A stretch of DNA of 26,990 nt from assembly GCF_000003605.2 (NCBI RefSeq), contig NW_003123424.1, positions 88,245 to 115,234 of the forward strand, given 5' to 3'. This document shows, piece by piece, positions 1 through 9,400 of the stretch; the stretch's first letter is position 1; each line of letters opens with the position of its first letter. Made by a program: the position numbers and the translations under genes. Origin of the DNA: Saccoglossus kowalevskii (lineage: Eukaryota; Hemichordata; Enteropneusta; Harrimaniidae). The notes under the pieces are model-generated. The model was not told the DNA's origin. It made no database searches and saw nothing but the letters and a program-made list of their open reading frames with translations.

Positions 1-598
1 TTTCGTCAGCGGTGTTTTGACATAGATCTCCAAAAATGGTGTGGTGTTGTAGATTATCTTCATATAAACTATATAAACGTAACCTGGAACTAGAATCGTA
101 TCTTGTAATTGAAATGAAAACAGCTTTTCGACTTGCTATGTTAAAATTCAGAACATCATCACATAGTCTAATGATTGAAAAAGGACGCCACCTAAACATA
201 CTGAGACCAAACAGGATCTGTCCACTTTTGTCGTAGTGGGGTTGAAGATGAGTTTCATTTTTTACTTCTCTGTCCCGCCTACGACGAGCTGAGGCAGCGC
301 TATATTCCAAACATATACACTAAGCAGCCCCGCCTACAACACCAGTTCATTAACCTAATGACCAACAAAAATCCACAAACTGTTAGATATTGTGCTAAAT
401 ATTTATTTTATTCTTTTCTTAATAGAGAAACGTTGTTAGAGGAAGCAATTCTTAATGATATCTAACTATTGTATTTAATCTTTGTTTAATCTTTACCATG
501 TGTAACCTGTGACCACATATACTAGTGATGTATCTTTGAGTGTACTTAGGGCCAGCGGCCTTTGGTACTTTGGAAATAAACATTATTATTATTATTAC
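1..598 (+). mobile_element. LINE (non-LTR retrotransposon) 3' end, decayed
   Basis: The + strand encodes the C-terminal tail of a LINE reverse-transcriptase polyprotein of the CR1/Jockey/RTE-like kind. The tail carries the Cys-His motif these proteins often have after the RT domain: C-x2-C at about 219-231, a His at 256-258 and a Cys at 271-273. It is followed by a conserved-looking 'CP-x-Y-x-x-L-R' stretch and ends at a TAA at 463-465. The reading frame is broken by one extra T in the run at 226-229, and an in-frame TGA lies at 18-20. After the stop comes a short 3' UTR, an AATAAA at about 574 and an (ATT)n tail to about 598, typical of a LINE that primes on a simple repeat. The 5' part lies outside the window. 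The family is inferred from motif layout and the subclade is uncertain. Confidence 0.75.
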
Positions 599-621
599 AA
601 TCTATGTATAAAGTTTATCTA

Positions 622-790
622 TTTATCAATTATTATGCAAATTAATAAGAGTAGATTTCAAACCAAGACTGAGCAGGTCTGTGAATTGTCCGAGAGCATC
701 CATTTACAAGTTTACATCATTGACAAGTGAAGACTAATTAATATGCAAATTATCTCAGAATATCAAGTTCACAGACAGAATGACAGGGTA
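622..790 (+). repeat. degenerate pearl/Helentron-like core repeat module
   Basis: An 'ATGCAAATTA' motif occurs at about 635 and again at about 742. Between them lies a block that lines up with the units in 23875-24765: a 'GGTCTGTG...ATTGTCC...AGAGCATC' segment followed by an 'ACAAGTTT' segment. The module ends in an ACAGACAGA-type stretch near 770, as the larger copy does. This is an old, single or double unit of the same interspersed family. The family name is inferred from architecture, not from a database match. Confidence 0.45.
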
Positions 791-1079
791 AAATATCAGT
801 AATGAAGGTCATGTTATCCAATCATTGAATTAATTTTTAATTAATTTTTTTAACCACTTAAGACCACTTCACCCAATTTTAGGGTGCACTCCTAAATCAG
901 ATTTCAGGATTGTGTTGGATAAAATTTATCATGAATCATTCAAACCCCAAAGTGCTTAGGATGTCGGGGTCAGCGAAAGCTTTTTTGCAGAACATATAAA
1001 GTGGAAATGCAAATTTGAAGGCCAAGACTTGAAAAAGTGTATGTAATTATTGTTTGATTTGTGTCTGTGTTTTTCAACT

Positions 1080-1511
1080 GTGAATAGTTTGTAGATTCAC
1101 CTTCTCACTCTCACACTCACATGTGAATAGTTTGTAGATTCATCTTCTCACTCTCACACTCACATGTGAATAATTTGTAGATTCATCTTCTCACTCTCAC
1201 ACGTGAATAGTTTGTAGATTCATCTTCTCACTCTCACACTCACATGTGAATAGTTTGTAGATTCACCTTCTCACTCTCACACTCACATGTGAATAGTTTG
1301 TAGATTCACCTTCTCACTCTCACACTCACATGTGAATAGTTTGTAGATTCATCTTCTCACTCTCACACTCACATGTGAATAGTTTGTAGATTCATCTTCT
1401 CACTCTCACACTCACATGTGAATAGTTTGTAGATTCATCTTCTCACTCTCACACTCACATGTGAATAGTTTGTAGATTCATCTTCTCACTCTCACACTCA
1501 CATGTGAATAT
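1080..1511. repeat. 43-bp minisatellite, 10 units
   Basis: Units begin GTGAATAG at 1080, 1123, 1166, 1203, 1246, 1289, 1332, 1375, 1418 and 1461, with a partial unit at 1504. The period is exactly 43 bp except for the unit at 1166, which is 37 bp because it lost six bases at its end. Units are nearly identical and fall into two types by one C/T difference (TTCACC against TTCATC). The unit is strongly strand-asymmetric, with a pyrimidine-rich half (CTTCTCACTCTCACACTCAC). Unit junctions create CACATGTG, a palindromic E-box. It has no coding potential and lies downstream of the SLC43 gene. Confidence 0.95.
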
Positions 1512-2475
1512 ATAAACTACTACGAGACAGCCTTCATTAGGTGTATCTTTCAAAATATTTTTTAGTTCACTAAAATAGAAATGCCTGTTTTTACAAAAGA
1601 CAAAAAGAAAATATATGCTAGAGAAACATATTAAACAACACTGTCACTATGGCAACTAAGCTTTCAGTGAGGTATCAGTGTTGAGGATGCTCTTTAATAA
1701 TTCCCTTTTTACTAAGAGAGAGCGATCTTTCAGAAATTGTCACTGGACTGAAAATAACAATCTAAAAACATAAATCCTACAAAGCATATTAAACTTAGTT
1801 TTAAAACATAATGAGCTTAATATAGCTAACAACAACAAATTATGGAATAAGCAGGTCAAAAATTTAATGTTGAACTTTAACCCTGAGCCATTACTGCTGT
1901 TTTAGTGAAGGTGAGTGTGAATTATTCATGGTAGAACAAATGCGGTTAAATTGAAGTATAGCAAAGTAAGTGACTGCGGAAGTAACATATCCCGATATTA
2001 TATCGGCATGGTCATGATAATGACGTACTACTGACTCAGTTCTATGCCATATGGCAACGTTTTCTTCATTAATCTACATAATACACATATATATTGCATT
2101 TACCCATTTCCAAAAAAACAATTGTTAATTACACTGTCCTTATTTACATTTATGGTCCCTGGAATCTGCATTCAGATACATTGGCTACATCATAGTATTA
2201 CACATTATAATATGGTATTAACATATTTCATAACATAATATAATATTTAACTAATCATATTGCAACCACTTCACGGGTCGATATATTTCAGTGCCTGTCT
2301 CTTTAAATGCATAACTCTCTTGTACAAGTCATATTGGGAGAGTACATTCTAATGTTTCACATCAGCAACTAGCCGGTATTCTCAACTGGCAGATTGTTAA
2401 CCATTTTGTGCCAATTTGTCTTTTATCACAAGTTCAATAAATACAAAAGACTATAGGAAAGCATTTTTTTTGTAC
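1512..2475. other. gene-free AT-rich stretch
   Basis: No credible ORF, splice-flanked exon or structured RNA was recognised. This is intergenic DNA downstream of the minus-strand gene. A far-extended 3' UTR cannot be excluded, but no clear polyadenylation signal supports one. Confidence 0.5.
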
Positions 2476-2645
2476 CCCACTCCACCCCTAATCCTAACTC
2501 TAATCCTCACCCCCCCCCCCAATTCAATTTTATATGCCCCTCTAGATAAATATAGGTGTCCTTCGAAAGGGAATATACAATTAAATTGGGAAGTGCTGGA
2601 CAGTAGAGGTAGGGTTAGTGTCAGGATTTGGGGTGGCGGAAACAA
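2476..2645. repeat. imperfect long inverted repeat (foldback/MITE-like)
   Basis: Two arms of roughly 75 bp (about 2478-2555 and 2566-2641) are reverse complements with scattered mismatches, separated by only about 10 bases around a TTCGAA palindrome. Both strands therefore read similar peptides in one frame, which shows the symmetry and not coding. The outer arms contain CCCTAA-like runs and an 11-base C homopolymer. No target-site duplication was identified. It is probably a foldback or MITE-like element. Confidence 0.6.
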
Positions 2646-3288
2646 AAGTATCTCTTTCAGGACAGTATTTATGCTATTAAAAGTGACAATCAGACTCTCA
2701 AAGATCTAGCTGTAATAATAAACTAGAAACAATGACATTTTGACTTTCATAAATATTTTCTATTTCAATCAACTTCTCTATGAATGTTAAAACATATTTC
2801 AACTTTTAAGTTAAATCACAACAAGCAGAAATCTTACTTATAAAGCATGTTTAAATTGATATCTCTGAGTGCAGCTGTGAAACACAGTGATAGTACCATT
2901 CCCTATATCAAATACTGATGCATATAAATAATGTATTTGAATACTTAAGTTTAACATTTTCATCAGCACGTTAGCGTTTCAGTAACAGACTTTTCAACAA
3001 TACAGCAATACATTCCACATTAGAATATTGTAAATAATAAATATATATAGTATATTTAGCAGTATGTCTGTAAATCCATGCCCCTCCCCCTTTTATATAA
3101 CCCCCTCCCCATGTAAATGCATTTTGCTCCATTATCAGCTAATTATCCTTTTTGCTCGCCGTGTTCACAGATTGTTCTTTACTTCCTTACTTGACCCTCT
3201 GTCTGTTACCCAGCATGCATCAGAGACTGTTCAGCTATCAAGTCAACTGTTCTTATCAGCTCTAAACAGTTAGATTTGTTTTTGTCTT
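2646..3288. other. 3' flank / probable 3' UTR region of the SLC43-like gene
   Basis: This is the DNA immediately downstream (minus direction) of the TAA at 3289-3291. No perfect AATAAA or ATTAAA was seen on the minus strand in the first few hundred bases. A TATAAA variant at 3092-3097 followed by a G-rich run is the only nearby candidate polyadenylation signal, and it is weak. The transcript end is therefore not placed. Confidence 0.3.
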
Positions 3289-3486
3289 TTATATGGCAAC
3301 TGGTTGGTTTTTCTCGGTCAGCAGCGCCACTCTGCTCGGTCGACTAGTAAGAAAAAGTGGTTCTGAGTCAACTGTATGAAGAGCACGCTTTGCTTTCAAT
3401 TCTTTTTCCACTTTTTTACTGTACCAGTATAGGTAGATTGGTAAACCAAAGCTGATAAATGACACTCCCAACATCACAATGTTCAC
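3289..3486 (-). CDS. SLC43A1/2-like: SLC43-like exon 11 (last coding exon)
   Basis: The acceptor is TGTTACACTTTCAG. The exon opens at phase 0 and runs 65 codons to a TAA at 3289-3291. It codes residues 555-619: TM12 and a basic cytosolic C-terminal tail of about 44 residues. Confidence 0.92.
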   Translation of the reverse strand: MNIVMLGVSFISFGLPIYLYWYSKKVEKELKAKRALHTVDSEPLFLTSRPSRVALLTEKNQPVAI

Positions 3487-6400
3487 CTGAAAGTGTAACA
3501 GATAAATTGATTGAAAGAAAATAATAAAAAGCAACCTGGCAAAATAAGCCCACTGCTTCAGCAGAGCACAGTTTTGCAATACTAAGTGCATGCATAGTTA
3601 CTGTACTGTAAATGGTGTGTGCTAATGATGTCAAGTTTTTAATGGTTTCAACAGAAATTTTCATTTTATATTCTTCACTAATTCTCAGGAACCTTTCAAT
3701 CCAACTTAAGTATTGCTTGATGTTTTTACGCAAATACACAAATAACCACGGCTTTATTTACAATTCTATCAACTGTCTTAACATGATAAACTAGTGGATA
3801 CATCAACCCTGGTTACAGTATATGAATTTAAATTCCTCTAACAAAAATATTTGTTAACAAGCAGCCTCTCGACTGAGATAGCTCTGCTGTTAGCAATGCA
3901 CATTTCAATTAAAGAACTGAAGATATCATCACAAAATGAACAAATCTGAGAGGGGTCCACTTGCAGTACCTGTATGTATAATATCAAATCAATCAGACTT
4001 GCAGTGTTTAACAAGAAGTCGAAAATATCACTTTTTACCAAAAATGAAAAAATTATTTACCAAAATTAGAGATTGAAAGATATCATCTAGAAATGAACAA
4101 ATCTTAGAGAGGTTTGCCAAGGTACATATAGTATCAAAGTATTAAGAATTGTAGTTTTCAAGAAGAAGTTGAATAAGTAACGTTGACACGGATGATGGAC
4201 GACGACGGACAATCACTCATATGATAAGCTCCGCTTGACAAAGTTGACAGTGGAGCTAAAAATTTGGTAAGAATGCTGAAACTGTGTAGTATACTGCCCT
4301 CAAGTGGTAGTCCTATGACATATACATATAATAGTATTATAGAAAAATAACTTACATAAAATGGATCTTGGTTGAGTGGCCCTTCTATTGCTACGAAAAC
4401 TGGGTATTGTAAAAGTGCAAACATAGCAGAAATCAATGACTGCAAACCAATCAGACCTCCTTGTTGATTAGCTGGGTACCTGGAACAAACCAAAAATATG
4501 AGAAAATCAAACTCCGCTCAAAGACAATTAATTTCTCTATTTAATTTTAATTTTTTCAAAATTGATATCAATAACTACAAGAAATGTTTCTTACAATGTG
4601 TTGTGTAATATGTACTTACTGCAGGGCATATAATGAACAGACGGCTGAATGGATGAAACCTCTAATAATTGTATGCAGCACAAATGTAAAAATCTGAAAG
4701 AAAACATAGAAATTTTAATAATTTCTCTTCGATGCATGGGCTATACCAAGCCAAAGCCTTTTTTCTGTGTCTCATTGGTTATACCATTATGTTCACAGGG
4801 GAGATTCTACATTCACTGAATGGCAAATAACAGCCAAAACTTTTTTACTGCATCTCATGGGCTATACCATTATATAGACTGGGGTGGGTAGGTGCATGCT
4901 TACCTGAAGTTCTAATATTGGAATAAGCACCAGGATTCCAAAGAAGACACAGGCAGTATTAGTAATGGTAAATGCAACAACACCATTGCGTAGTTTTTGT
5001 ATCTTCACATCGGTGCGTTTCTTCTTTCCAATGCTATCAGTGGAGCTGCCAGAACTTTTAGACTTCAGTGATTTTGAAGACCGTGCAGTTTTATCAGAAT
5101 CTTCAGATCGTTCTGACAATGAGATGTTTTCCGAGTTGGCATCTTCTTCGGCTGGTTTAGCTTCTTCAACGTCTTCAGTTTGTGGTTTTGCCTTTGTTTT
5201 CCAGTCCATAATGAGCCCAATTAGTGGGCAAGTACAGAGACACAACAGTTGAAGAAAACCAAAGATGGCCGCATATAGTTCAACTGTGAATTGAAAATAA
5301 CATCAATCACTTTACTTGACAAAGACATTTTTTCTGAACACAATCTTCGACCAACCAATAATTTCCCACCATTCACTTAATTTATTTCTTTTAAGGCAAC
5401 AAATAGCTTATGCTTCTCATCACACACTTTTGTTTGATGGTTTAATAATATACTAAAATTTTGGTCACTAAGCCAAATTTGCTTACTTAAGTGCAGAGGG
5501 TTTGCCCAACTGATTATGTAAATATTTGGGAATTGTGTTGATGTGAATGTTCGGCAGACCTACCACTATTTGGATCATCATCAGTCATTCCCTCCACCAT
5601 TTGACTGAAAGAGCCGATAAAAAAGAGAAGACGTAGCTGAGTGATACACATAACAACTAAGCTCCATAGGAATATAGGACTAAAGATGGACTGGCAGAAG
5701 GTTGGGTCAGAGCCTCGCTTCATTTTTAGTTCAAGGTTCATTCTGTAAATAAAAAAAAACATAACATGATGTTATCTTCTTGTCAGATTCTCACTCTAGA
5801 CAATTACAAATCCAAGGGGTCTGGTATTTTGAAGAAAAAAAGAATCTGCATCAAATTTGAGAAAACAAAATCTTCAGAGAAACTTGCAAACTAAAATTTA
5901 GTTCAACATCACCCTGAAAAATAAGTCTAGCTCAAAATGAAGGGAACAAGAATTTGCATAATGTTTCTGCCATCTCCAATAATTTTTCTAATGGTCAAAG
6001 ACAAATGAATATCTTGATTTTTGATGTTGATTTCTGAACAAAGTTTTTTTCCTGTTTTTTATTACTATCCAAGCAAGTACAAGTGGCATGATGATAACTT
6101 ACTTTGATCCATACATGTCTCCTTGCTTAAGTACCTCGCCTGTACTTAACCTACGACCAACGTTAGAGACTCGTCGGTAGAAATGCTGACCAGAGACTTT
6201 ATTGTCCAGCTTTAAGATGTTCCAATGAATTCTGAAAGAGAATGATTCATTGATTATAAGAGATTTGATCGTCAACACTATAACCTAACACTCAATTATA
6301 CAGATTATCCAAGAAAATTATTTTTTGAATAATGTATTTTGATATGGATTGAAATTTAACTTATGGCTGCATAGTAGATTCTTGTATACCCAAGAATCAA

Positions 6401-9400
6401 TTGCCTTGGTCTCCTCAAATGCTCACTTTATTAATACACTTCAAATCATATCATAATCATACAATCATATTTTTACAATGACTGTTTCAATTAACCAATC
6501 AAATCATGCCAATGAAAATGTGTTGATTGTAGAAATCTGGGAGACATCAGAAAGCTTGTGGGCTAGGACTCTTACCCAAAACTTTCATCATCAGGATCAG
6601 GAATAGCTTCACTGGGTACATTTAAGAAACAGTTCAACCAAACAATACAGCATCCTATTGCAAGCCCAACGAACATATTCTGCCTGGAGACACCCAGATC
6701 ATAAAGAGCCTGAAAAATGAGAAAAAATAAATTAAACTTCTTGTCATGAAAAATTAAATAATAAAAATAAAAATTATAAACTTTGTTTATTTGGTTTTAT
6801 GCTGACTAAATAATAACCATACTCGACAACATAAACAAATTGTCACCAGTGAGGGCAGTCTTCACTGACATTTTGTGAAGAAATACAATGTGTTAACAAA
6901 GCATTTGTTATAGGGAACTGGCTACATTTCTCCCTGTAATACTTTCAATATACATACCTTCAAGATAGGGAAGAGAATGGCAGATGATGCATATGAGCCA
7001 ATACATAGACTGATGACAGTTGATCTCTTGTGTCCAAATAAATTGGAAACCTAAGAATACGGAATCAAGTAGTGTGTTAGCGCATGACAAGTGGTAACAG
7101 TACAACATAGCTAAAATCATAACTACTTCTGAAGATATTGTTATCATGTGAAATGTTTTGAAACCGTTTATCCTTCAAGACTTTGTTACTTGGGTAAATG
7201 TGTTCAAACTGACAGAGACGCTGTAAATCTAATTTGGAATGTTTGCCAGGGATATATTGTTAACACAGCTTCATAGACAATGGAAGATTATTTCCATTTC
7301 ATACAAAGTTAAACGATATATACAAAATGTTACACCAACAATTTGGCTGAAAAAATTGAGGTGTTCTATCTTACAGTGCATATATTGAGTAAACATTAGT
7401 TTCAGCATTCACATTTTCACTGAGCCAATCACAAGACAGAAGACATGCCACCATTTTGGTGATTAGAAACCGTCAATTGTGTCATCTTATCAAATTTAGC
7501 AAAAAACATTTGTCAATTAATTTTTCAGTATTTTTACTATTATTCCTAATTTTAATGTTGGTCTTGACAGGTTTTCTTCAAAATAATGTGTATAATAATG
7601 AAAAAAATACCATTTGCTTGAGAAAGTTATATTTATCACAATAATCTGCTCTGTATTGTATTGTTTTGCAGATATTGATAAAGTCACAAGAAGAAATACC
7701 AAGGTTACATAGCAACCAAACAAGCATGACATGATGGAGAAGTATGAAGAAGCACTTTAAAGGAATATAGTCTTTTCTTGGTTGAGTTAGACAGCAATCA
7801 ATTTGTGCTGAATATGCAATGTAGTCATCATTATCACATTGAACTGTTGGTATTTACTAGCTTGTCTATAAATGCACTCAACTAGGTGAACATTGGTGAG
7901 CCTCAAACACACAGATAATGTAGAGTGTCCCTTTAATATGCATTTATTTTCCATCTCATTGTTTTAATAAGAAAATTTAAAAAGATGATCAGCATTATTA
8001 TACCTGTAACGATGTAAATACTAAAGTTATGCCACCAATGCCATTCAATGCCACAGCTGGAAATAGCAGCACCGATGTAGTGTCAGGATTTGCAAATGCT
8101 AATATCAAAGCTGATGCACAAAAAAAGAAACTGAAAATACAAAAAATATGAATATGCTTAATGTAACCAGTTGTAACCATGGGGATGTGAAATGAAAATG
8201 AGAAGGTTAATGAAGAGGAGAATTCAGGAATGGAACATGCGTTGTGCATTACAAACCACATATGGTTGTCAAGGTTACAGACACAAGATAAATGCAAATT
8301 TTGCAAGACGTTGTCAGGCAAGTTTATGGGAGTGCACTATATGCATGTGCATTATGTGAGTGCATTATGTGAGTGCATTAATGTGAGTGCATTATAAGTG
8401 CATGGGTGCATGCTGGAGACCCATACCTGGAAAGAGGTGAAAATTGTGCAAATGCCGCCAATACCGAGTAGTGAGACGGCTGGGAAAAGGAGCCAAGAGG
8501 TGGATGAACTGGAGAAAGCTAGGATAAGACATCCTGAGCCATACAACAGACTGCAAGTGGAAAAGACGATATAGACAGGTAAGAGTGCAAACAATTAACA
8601 TGCAGGACTGAATAAAAAAAAATCATGCCATTTAGTTCAATATCACGTTATTGCTATGATGACTTCTTTTGTTGATATTCTGCCTATATGCATCTGTACA
8701 CTGATACTGTAATATTGTTCTCATTTAGAAAAAAATTAAAGTTACCAACAATTTTGAAAACTGCACCTACCAGCCAATCATACGGAGAATTCTAGAACCA
8801 AACTTGTCCATGGCCATTCCTATAGGAAATGTCATTCCACTAAGAAGGAAGGAACCAACTGTGAAGGCCAGATTGAGTTGCGTTTCCTGCGCTGAACATG
8901 TTCCCATCTCATTCAAATTACTATTAAGGACTGTTTCATTGGATGTGGGATAAAGTCTGTAGGTCACATTGTCAAAGTCTGTTTCGTTGGGGTTGTATGT
9001 GAATTCCGACCAAGTACCATTCTGTGTGTTCAGTTCTGTTTGAGAAAACAAACAAATAAAAAAATGCAATATGACTTAAAGTACCAGTATTTGTCGTGCA
9101 TTTGGTTGTCTGCTGTATTATCATTAAGATAGGGGTCTTCAAAGTTTACAATGGTACAGATTGCTAGGTGGTCTCATTAGAGTTCACAGTATGATGTATT
9201 AGTTTAAACTGAATATTTAGTAATGACAAAGATACTCATCCAAGAATGTCACAAAGCCCCCCAAAAAATGATATTTGCTATAAATGTATATACATATAGA
9301 TAACTTTTTGAGCTGATTAAATCACTCCAATCATGAGAAAAAAAATCTTTATATATGTCAAGGTTTTTCTGTTTTAAAGAAATCAGATATCTACCAAGTT

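Noticed and set aside
2485-2520. Interstitial telomere repeat (CCCTAA-like run)
   Set aside because: Only a few irregular units, and the run is mirrored as part of the inverted repeat. It is not a telomeric tract.
2416-2709. Overlapping ORFs on both strands with similar peptides
   Set aside because: The similarity comes from the inverted-repeat symmetry of the DNA, not from coding.
3416-3739. 107-residue minus-strand ORF overlapping exon 11
   Set aside because: It reads exon 11 in the wrong frame and runs into the intron. It is a shadow of the real exon.
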